DNA of 64,000 nucleotides from Pseudomonas delhiensis (lineage in GTDB: Bacteria > Pseudomonadota > Gammaproteobacteria > Pseudomonadales > Pseudomonadaceae). Made by a program: the position numbers and the translations under genes. The stretch is taken from positions 62,001 to 126,000 of the forward strand of contig NZ_FZPC01000019.1 in NCBI RefSeq assembly GCF_900187975.1, given 5' to 3'. The notes under the pieces were generated by a model. That model did no database searches. It had not been told where the DNA came from and saw only the letters and a program-made list of their open reading frames with translations. Shown piece after piece: positions 1 to 8,784 of this stretch (position 1 is the stretch's first letter; each line of letters starts with the position of its first letter).

Positions 1-66
1 GTCGGCGCGACCATGATGTTCGAGCTGCTGTGCATCCTCGCCGACGCCCTCGCGCAACGCCGCTGA
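1..66 (+). CDS. 3' end of an unidentified gene (partial)
   Basis: The first 66 bases read in frame 1 as 21 residues followed by TGA. The fragment is hydrophobic in the middle (MMFELLCILADAL) and ends in QRR. The start lies outside the window. It runs in the same direction as the LysR gene 75 bases downstream. The fragment is too short to assign to a family, and I do not recognise it. Confidence 0.55.
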   Translation, partial: VGATMMFELLCILADALAQRR

Positions 67-102
67 CCGCCGCGGGGGTTCACGCGGCGGCGCCCGCGGG
101 GC

Positions 103-108
103 TATAAC
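103..108 (+). promoter_or_regulatory. Candidate -10 element for the LysR gene
   Basis: The hexamer TATAAC lies in the short gap between the preceding stop codon and the LysR start at 141, in otherwise very GC-rich sequence. No clear -35 partner is visible. The assignment rests on the hexamer and its position only. Confidence 0.35.
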
Positions 109-140
109 GAAGACCTGCGCCCGCCGCCGCGAGAACCCTC

Positions 141-1067
141 ATGCTCGGCAACCTTTCCGACATCGACCTGCGCCTGCTGCGCACCTTCTGCGCCATCGTC
201 GAGGCCGGCGGCTTCACCGCCGCCCAGGTGCGCCTGAACACCAGCCTGTCGCGCCTGAGCGTGCTGGTGCGCGACCTCGAGCTGCGCCTGGGCTATTCGC
301 TGTGCCGCCGTGGCAGCAGCGGCTTCCAGCTCACCGAGGAGGGGCAGGAACTGTACGACGCGGCCCAGGGCCTGTTCGTCGACATCGAGCGCTTCCGCGA
401 GCAGGTCACCGGCCTTGGCGGGCGCGACCGTGAGACTCTGTACCTGGGCTGCGTCGACGGCGTGGTCGGGCAGCACTGCTGGCCGTTGCCGTTGGCCATC
501 CGCCTGTTCCGCCAGGGCAACCCCGGCGTGCGCCTGAACCTGCACACCCAGCGCCCGGACGAGTTGGAGAACGCCGTGCTGGAGGAGCGCCTGCAACTGG
601 CCATCGGCGCCTTCCACCATCGCCTGTCCGGGCTGCGCTACCAGCTGCTGTTCAGCGAAGAGCAGAATCTCTACTGCGCCCCCGGTCACCCGTTCTTCGC
701 CCGCGCCGACGACGAGCCGGACCTGGAGGCGATCTGCGCCGCCGACTACGTCGGCCGCGGCTACATGGCCGAGAGCCGGCGCCCCCACGGCCTGGAGTTC
801 AACCGCACGACCACCGCCTACAGCATGGAGGCCATCGCCAACCTGGTGTTCAGCGGCACCTTCATCGGCTACCTGCCGACGCCCTACGCCGCCGCCTGGG
901 CCGCCGAGGGGCGCCTGCGGGCGATCCGCCCGGCGCAGCTGGCCTACCACTCGGAATTCCACTGCGTGACGCGCCAGGGCGCCGAGCCCGGCGAAGCCCT
1001 GGGCGCCTTCCTCGCCGCCCTGGAGCGGGCCCAGGCGCAGCTGGGCAGGGGAGGGCTGGAAGCATGA
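141..1067 (+). CDS. LysR-family transcriptional regulator
   Basis: 308 residues, the usual LTTR length. An N-terminal winged helix-turn-helix covers about residues 5-65 (DLRLLRTFCAIVEAGGFTAA, then a recognition-helix region with SRLSVLVRDLE). A periplasmic-binding-like effector domain follows (about 95-300). The stop codon overlaps the start of the next gene in an ATGA, so it is translationally coupled to the PhyH-type dioxygenase. Most LTTRs are divergent from their targets, so this co-directional coupling is less usual and suggests it controls its own operon. The effector is unknown. Confidence 0.9.
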   Translation: MLGNLSDIDLRLLRTFCAIVEAGGFTAAQVRLNTSLSRLSVLVRDLELRLGYSLCRRGSSGFQLTEEGQELYDAAQGLFVDIERFREQVTGLGGRDRETLYLGCVDGVVGQHCWPLPLAIRLFRQGNPGVRLNLHTQRPDELENAVLEERLQLAIGAFHHRLSGLRYQLLFSEEQNLYCAPGHPFFARADDEPDLEAICAADYVGRGYMAESRRPHGLEFNRTTTAYSMEAIANLVFSGTFIGYLPTPYAAAWAAEGRLRAIRPAQLAYHSEFHCVTRQGAEPGEALGAFLAALERAQAQLGRGGLEA

Positions 1068-1795
1068 ACGCGCTGCACGCCTTGCACGAGGATGGCTTCG
1101 TGCTGCTGCCCGGCCTGCTGGAGGCCGCGCAGGTCGCCGAGGTGCGCGGGCTGATCGACGGACTGCGGCCGATCCACTGGGACTACGAGGGCCTGGTGGA
1201 CCACTACAAGTGCGTGTTCAACCGCTCGCCGCGCTGGCTGCCGTACCTCGACCCGCCGGGGCTGATCGAGGTGGCCGAGGCGGCCCTGGGCGAGGACTGC
1301 CACGTCATTGGCCAGACCGCCTGGCGCTGCCACCCCGGCTTCATCGGCAGCGACATGCACCTGGACCACCTGCCGCTGCGCCTGCCGGAGGCGCTGCTGC
1401 TGGGCGGCTTCGAGCTGCCGATGTTCATCTGCACGGCGCAGGTCTACCTCGACGACATAGACCATGAACTCTGCCCGACCTGGGTGATCCCCGGCAGCCA
1501 CCGCGCCGGCCGCGCGCCGCGCCCGGACGAGCGCAACTGGCGGGGCAGGGCGGCCGAGCCGGTGCTGTGCCGAGCCGGCGACTGCCTGCTGCTGCGCAGC
1601 GAGCTGTGGCACTCCGGCAGCCGCAACACCAGCCGGCGCACGCGCTACCTGTTGCAGGTGCACTATGGCCGGCGCATGGTGGCGCAGAAGTTCTCGCCCT
1701 ATCTCGACTGGCGCTTCGACCCCGAAGTGCTGGCCGCCTGCACACCCCGCCAGCGCCGCCTGCTGGGCGACCACGAGGCAGCGGAATACGACTGA
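1064..1795 (+). CDS. Phytanoyl-CoA dioxygenase (PhyH) family protein
   Basis: 243 residues. Predicted Fe(II)/2-oxoglutarate-dependent oxygenase of the PhyH superfamily. The metal-binding triad is visible: HLD at about residues 99-101 and a distal His in ELWHSGS at about 182, followed by an arginine-rich strand (SRRTRYLLQVHYGRR) suited to binding 2-oxoglutarate. Starts inside the stop codon of the LysR gene (ATGA) and is followed after 11 bases by the GFA-family gene, so the three genes look like one operon. The substrate cannot be read from the sequence. The family includes enzymes acting on ectoine, phosphonates and fatty acyl groups. Confidence 0.8.
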   Translation: MNALHALHEDGFVLLPGLLEAAQVAEVRGLIDGLRPIHWDYEGLVDHYKCVFNRSPRWLPYLDPPGLIEVAEAALGEDCHVIGQTAWRCHPGFIGSDMHLDHLPLRLPEALLLGGFELPMFICTAQVYLDDIDHELCPTWVIPGSHRAGRAPRPDERNWRGRAAEPVLCRAGDCLLLRSELWHSGSRNTSRRTRYLLQVHYGRRMVAQKFSPYLDWRFDPEVLAACTPRQRRLLGDHEAAEYD

Positions 1796-1806
1796 GGAAC
1801 CCGGCC

Positions 1807-2208
1807 ATGAGCCAGACCCACCAGGGGGGCTGCCACTGCGGCGCCCTGCGCTACGAATTCACCGCCGAGCTGGACGACGTCGGCCACTGCCACTGCTCCA
1901 TCTGCCGGCGCAGCAGCGGCGGCATCGTGGTCACCTGGGCGACGGTGCCGCGTAGTAGCTTTCGTTGGTTGAAGGGGGAGCCGGCCTGCTATGTGTCGAG
2001 TCCGGGCAATCGGCGGTTGTTCTGCGGCAACTGCGGGGCGCAGGTGGTGTTCGAGACGGAGCGGACGCCGGAAACGTTGGATGTGACTGTGGCGACCTTC
2101 GATCATCCGGAGGTGGCGCCGCCGCAACGGCATGTCTGGGTGAAGAGCCGGGTTGCCTGGTTGCATCTGGATGAGCAGTTGCCGGGGGAGGATGAGGAGA
2201 CGTTGTAA
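1807..2208 (+). CDS. GFA-family (CENP-V/GFA domain) zinc-binding protein
   Basis: 133 residues. The cysteine pattern of the GFA fold is clear: GGCHCGALRYEF near residue 8, CHCSICRRSSG near 29 and FCGNCGAQV near 74. These cysteines normally bind two zinc ions. Despite the family name (glutathione-dependent formaldehyde-activating), most bacterial members have no proven enzyme activity. ATG 1807 is chosen because the family domain begins at once and the gene then starts 11 bases after the dioxygenase stop. The stop codon overlaps the first palindrome of the REP cluster downstream. Confidence 0.85.
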   Translation: MSQTHQGGCHCGALRYEFTAELDDVGHCHCSICRRSSGGIVVTWATVPRSSFRWLKGEPACYVSSPGNRRLFCGNCGAQVVFETERTPETLDVTVATFDHPEVAPPQRHVWVKSRVAWLHLDEQLPGEDEETL

Positions 2209-2576
2209 CCGTTCACGGTTATACGCCGTTTCACCATGACCCGGTCACGAGCCGGGTCTGGCTTGGGTGATGACCAATTCCCGCTCCAGTTCGACCTCGG
2301 TGTCGTCGACAAGGACGGCGAGGCGGCGGATAACCGCGAACGGTTATTCGCCCTACGTTCTGGGCACCTGCCGAGGAGGGGGATGTTGTCTCCAATACCG
2401 AGGCCGGGCGTAGGGCGCATAACGCCTACGGCGTTATCCGCCGTTTGACCTTGATCCCAGGCGCGCTTCGGGCTCGGTCACGGAGCACCTCTTTCCGGGC
2501 GCTCCGAGTTCAACCACGAAGCCGGGCATGAACTCGGTGAAACGGCGTATAACCGCGAACGGTTATACGCCCTACG
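2207..2576. repeat. Cluster of four REP-like palindromes
   Basis: The gap between the GFA gene and the autotransporter holds four related inverted repeats at about 2207-2230, 2325-2357, 2409-2442 and 2544-2576. Each has the arrangement GGCG(G)ATAACCG ... CGGTTAT(T/A)CGCC or its GTAGGGCG...CGTTATCCGCC variant, usually bounded by CCCTACG. The same family recurs at 31472-31569. These look like REP/BIME elements located at the convergent 3' ends of two genes. A 70-codon reading frame across them has no coding character. Nothing else is seen in this gap. Confidence 0.8.
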
Positions 2577-2583
2577 CGGCGTT

Positions 2584-5547
2584 TCAGAACGCCATCTGCC
2601 ACTGCGCAACCAGCGCATGGTTCTGCGCCTGGCTGCCTTTCTCGCCGCTGTAGGCCAGGCCGATGCTGTGGCGGGCCGAGAGGCCCAGGTCCAGGCCCAG
2701 GTCCAGCAGCAGGCTGTTGCGGTCCAGTGCCGTGCCCTGGACGCTGAAGGCGCCGCCGCCGGCGAGGAAGGCCTGGCGGGTGCTGCTGTCCAGGTCGCCG
2801 TAGGTGTGGCGCCAGCCCAGGCCCAGGCGCGGGGTCAGGCTCATGCCGTTGTCCAGGCTGGCGAGCCAGGCCGTGCGCACGCCCAGGGTGCTGCTGACGT
2901 TGTGCTGGCTTTGCTCGTCCACGTGCAGGGCCGCGGCGCCGCCTTTTTCGTCGTAGGCATCGCGCTTGTAGTACTGGTAGCCGAGGTTGGCGTAGGGCTC
3001 GGCGCTCAGGCGGCCGTCGCCGAGCTGGTAGCCGGCCTCGGCGAAGGCCTGCCAGCCGTGGGCGTCGTAGTCGCCCCTGGGGCGGTCGCTGAAGCCGTCG
3101 AACTCGATGCGGCGCTTGCTCTCGCCGTCGTGGCTGCTGTAGGCCGCGCCCAGGCGCAGGGCCAGCGGGCCGTCCTGGCGCAGGGCGTAGGTGCCCAGGT
3201 GCCAGCTGTCGATGTCGCCGGCGGTGCCGCCCTGGCCGTCGAGGTCGGTGTGCGAGTAGCCGCCCAGCACGCCCAGGCGCCAGTGGCCGTCCACTGCCCA
3301 GTCGGCGCCCAGCAGGGTGCCGCCGGTGTTCTGGTCGAGGTCGCCGCTGCCGTGCTCGCCGTCGAGCTGGCCGTGGCTGCCGATGCCTTGCAGCCACAGG
3401 CGGCCGGCGGCGTTGGGGTCGTTCAGGTTGCGCGCTTCGCTGGGCACGCCAAGGGCGGCCAGCTGCGGGGTGTCGCGGTCGTCGCTGGCCACCAGCAGGC
3501 CGCCGCCGAGCTGGCGCAGGGCGCCGAGCATGGCGCTGCCCACCGCCTGGCTGCCGGCCAGGGTGGCGGCGGCCAGGTTGGCGTTGCCGGCGCCGGCCAG
3601 CTGCTCCACGGCGCGGCCGGCGTTGCCTGCGTCGCTGCTGATCAGCGCATCGTACAGGGTGCCCAGGCCCTGGCCCTGCAGGGCGTTGGCGGCGGCGCGG
3701 CCGTTGCCGCTGCTGGCCAGGTCGGCGAACTGCACGTCGTTGCGCGTCAGCTGCAGGTCCACGCTGTTGGCGCCGTAGCTGAGGCTCGGGGTGAGGAAGG
3801 CGAAGTTGCTGCTGACCTCGGCGAAGCGGCCGTCGACGCCGCCGTTGGCGCTCAGCACCTGGTAGCCGCTCTGCCAGGGGTAGTTGCCGGGGCCGGCCTG
3901 CAGGGCCAGGCGCGCGCCGTCCAAGGTCGCGTGGCCGTCCACCTGCAGGGTGGCATGGCTGCCGTCGGCCTCCACGCCGTAGGCCAGGGTCGAACCGCTG
4001 CGCAGCGCCAGGTCGCCGGTCACCTGGGCGGCACCCTGTTGCGGGTTGGCCAGCAGGGTGCCGCTGACGTCCAGGCCGCCGACGCTGCCGCTGCCGGCGT
4101 AGCTGGCGCCGCTGTCCACCCGCAGGCTGCCGGCGATGCCGCCCTGGTTGGTCAGCCGGGCGCCGGCGAAGACCTCGCTGCCTTCGCTGAAGTCGCCGGC
4201 GCCAGTGAGGGTCCAGGCGCCCTGGCGCACTTCCAGGCGCTCGAAGCCGCGGCTCTGGCCGAAGCTGCCGCCGCGGGCGTCGTCGAAGGCCACCAGGTCC
4301 CTGCCATCGCCGCCGTCCACCAGGCCTTCGAAGCGGCTGCCGGCGAGCAGGGCGAGGCTGTCGTCGCCGCCGCCCAGCTCCAGGGCGATGCCGTTGCCGC
4401 CGTGGATCAGGCCGTCGTTGATCACGCTGTCGGCGAAGTCGCCCACCAGGGTCACGCCGCTGGAGGCCAGGCCTTCGATGGTGCCGTGGTTCTCCAGGGT
4501 GACCGCGGCGTAGCCGGCGTTGCCGTTGCCATCGTCCACCAGGATGCCGCGGCTGGCGCCGCTGATCAGCGCGCCGGCGGCGTTGTAGATGCTGCCGCCG
4601 CCCATGGCGATGCCCTCGCTGGCGTTCGGCGAGCCGTCCTTGATGCCGGCCGCGCCCGTGCCTTCGATGATGCCGTGGTTCTCGATGTGGCCGATCAGGT
4701 CGATGTCCACGCCATCGCCGTCGCCATCGGGCACCAGGCCGTTGTAGGCGCCGGTGATGCGCCCGTAGTTGGTGACGGTGCCGTTGCCGTCGGAGCCGAA
4801 GCCCGAGCCATTGCGGCCGATGAGCACGCCGTCGGCGTAGTTGACCAGGGTGGCGCCGACGTCGGTGGTGATGCCGTGGCGGCCGCCGGAGATCAACCCG
4901 TGGTTCTCCACGTTGCCGCCCTCGGCGTCCTGGAAGTCGATGCCGTCGTTCTTGGCGTCGGCGTCGATCATGTCGCCGCTGCTGATCTCGCCGTAGTTGC
5001 CGATGGTGGCGTTGGCGCCGGGGCGGATGCCGTCGTTGGCGTCGCCGTGGATCAGCCCGCCGGCGCGGTTGACGATGGTCACCGGCACGCCGCTGCGCAG
5101 GTCGTCGAAGTCCACCGCCTGGCCGCCGCCGGTGGAGCGGATGGTGCCGGCGTTGTCCAGCAGCAGGCTGCCGTTGTCGAAGCCGTCCTTCACACGCACG
5201 GCGTCGTCGGTGGCGCTGATGCCGGCGCCGGCGCGGTTGTAGATCCGGTAGTCGCGGGTGGTGGCGGTGTTGCCCGAGCTTTCGATGGCGCGGCCGGCGG
5301 TGGCGGTGATCTGCCCGCTGTTGTCGACCACCACGCCGGCGCCGCTGGTGGCGTCCTTCAGGGCGACGGTCTTGTCGCTGGCGGTGATACTGCCGCTGGC
5401 GGTGACCTGCAGGCTGGCCTCGCCGGAGAGCGTCCGCTTGCTGGTGCTGGGCGTGCTGATGACGATGGGGCCGCTGGGGGCGGCCTGCACGGAGGCGTTG
5501 AGGACGAGGGCGATGCTGAACGCCAGCGGGGAAGGCTTGAACGACAT
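2584..5547 (-). CDS. Autotransporter (type Va secretion) with beta-helix passenger
   Basis: 987 residues. A signal peptide (MSFKPSPLAFSIALVLNASV, cleavage after QAA) is followed by a passenger of about 650 residues. It is built from short repeats of the form ENHGxIxGxxxGI (for example ENHGLISGG, NYGRITGAYNG, ENHGIIEGTG, ENHGTIEGLA), typical of a right-handed beta-helix. A C-terminal autotransporter beta-barrel spans about residues 705-987 and ends in the outer-membrane signature WQMAF. The start is preceded by an A-rich AAAAAAGG ribosome-binding site. No catalytic triad or protease/esterase motif is evident, so an adhesin or structural surface protein is more likely than an enzyme. It is flanked by REP palindromes and stands alone. 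Confidence 0.9.
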   Translation of the reverse strand: MSFKPSPLAFSIALVLNASVQAAPSGPIVISTPSTSKRTLSGEASLQVTASGSITASDKTVALKDATSGAGVVVDNSGQITATAGRAIESSGNTATTRDYRIYNRAGAGISATDDAVRVKDGFDNGSLLLDNAGTIRSTGGGQAVDFDDLRSGVPVTIVNRAGGLIHGDANDGIRPGANATIGNYGEISSGDMIDADAKNDGIDFQDAEGGNVENHGLISGGRHGITTDVGATLVNYADGVLIGRNGSGFGSDGNGTVTNYGRITGAYNGLVPDGDGDGVDIDLIGHIENHGIIEGTGAAGIKDGSPNASEGIAMGGGSIYNAAGALISGASRGILVDDGNGNAGYAAVTLENHGTIEGLASSGVTLVGDFADSVINDGLIHGGNGIALELGGGDDSLALLAGSRFEGLVDGGDGRDLVAFDDARGGSFGQSRGFERLEVRQGAWTLTGAGDFSEGSEVFAGARLTNQGGIAGSLRVDSGASYAGSGSVGGLDVSGTLLANPQQGAAQVTGDLALRSGSTLAYGVEADGSHATLQVDGHATLDGARLALQAGPGNYPWQSGYQVLSANGGVDGRFAEVSSNFAFLTPSLSYGANSVDLQLTRNDVQFADLASSGNGRAAANALQGQGLGTLYDALISSDAGNAGRAVEQLAGAGNANLAAATLAGSQAVGSAMLGALRQLGGGLLVASDDRDTPQLAALGVPSEARNLNDPNAAGRLWLQGIGSHGQLDGEHGSGDLDQNTGGTLLGADWAVDGHWRLGVLGGYSHTDLDGQGGTAGDIDSWHLGTYALRQDGPLALRLGAAYSSHDGESKRRIEFDGFSDRPRGDYDAHGWQAFAEAGYQLGDGRLSAEPYANLGYQYYKRDAYDEKGGAAALHVDEQSQHNVSSTLGVRTAWLASLDNGMSLTPRLGLGWRHTYGDLDSSTRQAFLAGGGAFSVQGTALDRNSLLLDLGLDLGLSARHSIGLAYSGEKGSQAQNHALVAQWQMAF

Positions 5548-5633
5548 GGCGACGACCTTTTTTCTTCTGGAAGTGGCCGTCGTTTATAGCGATGCAATCT
5601 TACGTTTTTGTAACCATGCTGGCTTTTTGCCAA

Positions 5634-5657
5634 GGCCGGGCGCCGCGGCGCCCGGCC
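5634..5657. terminator. GC-rich hairpin between the thioesterase 3' end and the autotransporter promoter
   Basis: An 11-base inverted repeat (GGCCGGGCGCC / GGCGCCCGGCC) lies directly downstream of the thioesterase stop on the minus strand. The run after it is only TTGGC AAAAAG, not a U tract, so it may be a weak or factor-dependent terminator or an RNA 3'-end stabiliser. Confidence 0.45.
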
Positions 5658-5664
5658 CCTGCCG

Positions 5665-6504
5665 TCACTGCTTGTAGTAGACGATCTGGTTGCTGGTGGC
5701 GAGCAGTTCGCCGGCCTCGCTCCACAACTCCGCGGCCTGGTCGAAATAGCCGTTGCGGAAGGCCTGGCCGCGGGCTTCGCCCAGCAGGTAACCGCTGCCG
5801 ACTTCGGCCAGTTGCGCGGCGTCGGTGTGGAAGTAGGTGGTGATCGACACGGTGCCCGCCGGCACCGGGGTGGCGCGGCGCAGCCAGACGCGCGGGTAGA
5901 AGATGTCGCTCATCGCCGCCAGGGCCGGGAAGTCCAGCGCCCGCGCCCGGGCGTCGCGCAGCCAGAGGCGGGTGCGGCTGTGCTCGCCGCTGCCGTCCCA
6001 GGTGCCGGGGAAGGCGCCGTCGATGGCGCGCATCTCGTACTGCTGCACCCAGGCCACGCCCTTGCCGCTGGTGTTCAGCGGCGGCGTCTGCGCCGGCGCC
6101 TCGGCCTGCGGGCGCACCAGGTCGAGTTCGCTCCAGGTCTCGCGGCGCAGGGCGGTGACCGCGGTGCCGGTGGTGGAGACCTGCTCCACGCCGTCGGCGT
6201 CGACCTGGCTCAGCTGCAGCAGCCAGTGCTGGGTGGAGCGGTTGGTGCGGATCGGCGTGGCGCGCACGGCGAAGGCGCCGGCCTCGATGGCGGCGGCGAA
6301 GTTCACCGTCAGCGCGATGGGCGCGCCGAGCAGCCGCGGGTGGCGCAGCACGGCCTGCAGCAGGGTGGCGGCGGTGATGCCGCCGAAGGGGCCGACCATG
6401 TTCCAGTAGTCGTCGCTGGTGTGGCCATGGAACAGGTCGGCGTCGCCGGCGTCGGCCTCCAGGGCCAGGGCGCGGTCGAAGGGGTGCAAGGCGGAGTCGG
6501 TCAT
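5665..6504 (-). CDS. Acyl-CoA thioesterase-like, double-hotdog protein
   Basis: 279 residues, consistent with two fused hotdog domains (TesB-like / 4HBT_3 type). The N-terminal half carries WNMVGPFGGITAATLLQAVL, a substrate-entry segment typical of this family, and the C-terminal half carries the second hotdog ending in a short QNIVYYKQ-like tail (ATSNQIVYYKQ). Expected to hydrolyse acyl-CoA thioesters in the cytoplasm. The acyl preference is unknown. It lies 73 bases downstream of the DUF5924 membrane protein, possibly as one transcription unit. Confidence 0.8.
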   Translation of the reverse strand: MTDSALHPFDRALALEADAGDADLFHGHTSDDYWNMVGPFGGITAATLLQAVLRHPRLLGAPIALTVNFAAAIEAGAFAVRATPIRTNRSTQHWLLQLSQVDADGVEQVSTTGTAVTALRRETWSELDLVRPQAEAPAQTPPLNTSGKGVAWVQQYEMRAIDGAFPGTWDGSGEHSRTRLWLRDARARALDFPALAAMSDIFYPRVWLRRATPVPAGTVSITTYFHTDAAQLAEVGSGYLLGEARGQAFRNGYFDQAAELWSEAGELLATSNQIVYYKQ

Positions 6505-6577
6505 GCTCGGTGCTCTCGGCGCGGGTATCCGGTCCTTTTAGGGGAGCGGCCCGGGCGCGGTCAAGCGAACCGGGCGG

Positions 6578-7606
6578 TCAGGGCGTGACCTCGAAGCGCA
6601 GGGTGCCGATCACCTGGCCGACCTCGGTGAGCACCTGCACCTGCCAGCGCCCGACCGGGTCGCCGGGGAAGTTCTGCTTGTGCGTCCAGGCGCGGTAGCC
6701 GGCCTCGCGGCCGCCGTGGATGTCCAGGGCGATGCGGTCGACTTCCTGGCCGTTGTGCCGCCATACGTGGACGATGCGTTCGTCCAGGCCACGCGGGGCG
6801 CTGATGGCGGTGTAGGCGTAGAGGCCCTGGCTGCGGATCTGCGCGGCGCTGACCTGCTCGACGCTGTCGCCGGGGGTGCGCTGGCTGTTGTCGAACTGCT
6901 CGGTGACCGCCATTTCCGCCAGCCACAGGGTGGAGGGCGGCACCCAGGCGCGGCCGAACCAGCCGACCACGCCGATGCACAGGGTCAGGCCGAGCAGGGC
7001 GAACCAGCGCCACCACTTGTGGATGCCCACCGACACCACCAGGCTGGGGAAGGACAGCGCCACGGCGATGCCCAGCGCCCAGCGGTAGCTTTCCGGGGTG
7101 CTCAGCTGGAGGATCAGCGGCAGCGCGGTGAGCAGCACGGCGAACAGCGTCAGGGTGTGGTAGCCGAGGAAGGTCCAGCGCCGCGGCGCCAGCCACTTGT
7201 AGTAGACCGGGTCGGTGATGGCGATCAGCCCGGCCAGCCCCAGGGCGCCGGTGAACAGGGCCTGGCCGCTGTTCCAGGTGGTGGTGACGAAGAAGAACGG
7301 CAGGACGAAGAACAGGCTTTCCTGGTGGATCAGCTGGGTCGCGTAGCGCAGCAGCCCCGGCGGCACCGACCAGCCGAAGCGCTCCTTGAAGCGCTGGGTG
7401 AGCAGGTTCTCCAGCATCAGCCAGAGCCAGCTGATCAGCATGACGATGGCCATGACGCGGGCGAAGCCGGCGCGGTGGCGGTCGACCATCATGAAGCTGA
7501 ACAGCCCCGAGCAGAAGCCGAACAGGGCGATCAGCCGCGGGTAGCGTTCCAGGAGCGAGAGGGCCAGCGCCACCAGGCGCTGCACACGGGTTTTCAACAC
7601 AAGCAT
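6578..7606 (-). CDS. DUF5924/DUF2914 integral membrane protein
   Basis: 342 residues from the internal ATG at 7606. A longer reading with 37 extra low-complexity residues is possible but extends into REP-rich sequence, so I prefer the shorter one. The first 220 residues hold about six to seven membrane spans (for example LIALFGFCSGLFSFMM, LFFVLPFFFVTTTW, YHTLTLFAVLLTALPLIL). The soluble C-terminal domain (about 260-342), with IVHVWRHNGQEVDRIALDI and GRWQVQVLTEVGQVIGTLRF, matches the DUF2914 beta-sandwich. Function unknown. Confidence 0.75.
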   Translation of the reverse strand: MLVLKTRVQRLVALALSLLERYPRLIALFGFCSGLFSFMMVDRHRAGFARVMAIVMLISWLWLMLENLLTQRFKERFGWSVPPGLLRYATQLIHQESLFFVLPFFFVTTTWNSGQALFTGALGLAGLIAITDPVYYKWLAPRRWTFLGYHTLTLFAVLLTALPLILQLSTPESYRWALGIAVALSFPSLVVSVGIHKWWRWFALLGLTLCIGVVGWFGRAWVPPSTLWLAEMAVTEQFDNSQRTPGDSVEQVSAAQIRSQGLYAYTAISAPRGLDERIVHVWRHNGQEVDRIALDIHGGREAGYRAWTHKQNFPGDPVGRWQVQVLTEVGQVIGTLRFEVTP

Positions 7607-7729
7607 GACGAGGGGCCGAAGCCGGACAACGGAAAAGGCCGGGGATTGTAGCGCTTGTGCCGGCCGCGGGGCAGCGGCGCTGGACGGAGGGTAGGGCGGA
7701 GGCGCCGCCTCACCCACGCCATTCCCCTG

Positions 7730-7774
7730 TAGGAGCGGGCCCTGCGCGCGAATCGCGGGCAGGGCCCGCTCCTA
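7730..7774. repeat. REP palindrome (TAGGAGCGGGCCCTGC type)
   Basis: A 16-base perfect inverted repeat, TAGGAGCGGGCCCTGC at 7730-7745 and its complement at 7759-7774. The family recurs at 24776-24836 and 27307-27355, with variants at 16596-16662, 12120-12146, 31425-31455 and 36305-36326. The gap downstream (about 7813-7855) holds another common Pseudomonas intergenic motif, GATGGGTATCGCTCCGCTCA followed by ACCCATCCTACG. Confidence 0.85.
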
Positions 7775-7848
7775 TCAAGGGTTGGCATTCAGCCCCGTAT
7801 GCGAAACCCATGCGTCGTGGCGATGGGTATCGCTCCGCTCAACCCATC

Positions 7849-8784
7849 CTACGAAGGCTTGTGTGCGGGCTCTGACACCACCCCGCCGCTCAGCTCCTCG
7901 CGGGCATAGTCGACGAACAGCCGCGCCGGCTTGGTCAGCTGCGCGCGCTTCAGCCAGGCGGCCACCAGGCCGGAGGCGCTGACGTCCTCGGCGATGTTCA
8001 CCATCACCACTTTCTTGCCGTCGTAGGTGCATTCCGAATGCGGCCGGGTGACCAGCACCGAGAAGCCGAAGCCCTGGCCGACCATGCCGCGCACCATCTC
8101 GATGGAGGGCGAGCTGAAGGCGATGTTCGGCGTCAGCCCCAGTTCCTCGAAGATGCTCACGAAGTAGGTGCGGCTGGGCTGCACGTCGAGCAGGATCATC
8201 GGTTCCAGCGCCAGGTCGCGCAGCGATACCTGGGCCTGGCGGGCGAAGCGGTGGTCGGCCGGGAGCAGGGCGTAGGGGCGCTGCGCCGGCATCAGCGGCT
8301 CGGTCTCGATGGTGCCGTCGAGGTCGTGGCGGTACAGCAGGGCCAGGTCGAAGCGCCCCGAGGTCAGGCCCTGCACCAGTTCCTGCTGCTCGCCGTCGCG
8401 GATGCGGATCTCCACCCCCGGGTAGCGCTCGCGGAAGCCGGCGATCAGCCGCGGCAGGTACAGCGGCGCCACCGTCTCGAAGCAGGCCAGGTCGATCTGC
8501 CCGGCCACCACGTCGTTGTCGGCCAGGGCGTTCTGCTCGAACTCGTGGGCCATGCGCAGCAGTTCCTGGGCCTTGCGGTAGAAGCGCGCGCCGCTGGGGG
8601 TGAGGGACACGCCCTGGGCGTGGTGGCGGATGAACAGCTGCACGCCGAAGCTCTCCTCAAGGCCCTTGATCGCCGTGGAGATCGACGGCTGGGCGATGTA
8701 GAGCTTGCGCGAGGCCTCGGCCACGCTGCCGCATTCCACGGTGGTCACGAAATACTTCAGTTGCCGCAAGGTATAGGAAGCCAC
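7849..8784 (-). CDS. LysR-family regulator of the adjacent acetylpolyamine-type cluster
   Basis: 311 residues. The N-terminal HTH covers residues 3-62 (LRQLKYFVTTVECGSVAEAS, recognition region QPSISTAIKGLEESFG). The effector-binding domain runs to about residue 295. Divergent from the aldehyde dehydrogenase, with a 285-base shared promoter region, which is the classic LTTR arrangement. The neighbours point to a polyamine-related inducer, but this is inference from context. The start at 8784 places the HTH at the expected distance from the N-terminus. Confidence 0.9.
   Translation of the reverse strand: MASYTLRQLKYFVTTVECGSVAEASRKLYIAQPSISTAIKGLEESFGVQLFIRHHAQGVSLTPSGARFYRKAQELLRMAHEFEQNALADNDVVAGQIDLACFETVAPLYLPRLIAGFRERYPGVEIRIRDGEQQELVQGLTSGRFDLALLYRHDLDGTIETEPLMPAQRPYALLPADHRFARQAQVSLRDLALEPMILLDVQPSRTYFVSIFEELGLTPNIAFSSPSIEMVRGMVGQGFGFSVLVTRPHSECTYDGKKVVMVNIAEDVSASGLVAAWLKRAQLTKPARLFVDYAREELSGGVVSEPAHKPS

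Noticed and set aside
2236-2448. 70-codon frame in the first REP cluster
   Set aside because: Runs through two REP palindromes. No ribosome-binding site or family match.
2617-5589. 990-codon plus-strand reading frame antisense to the autotransporter
   Set aside because: Ala/Val/Gly-rich low-complexity translation typical of the antisense of high-GC coding DNA. The minus strand has a signal peptide, repeats and a beta-barrel.
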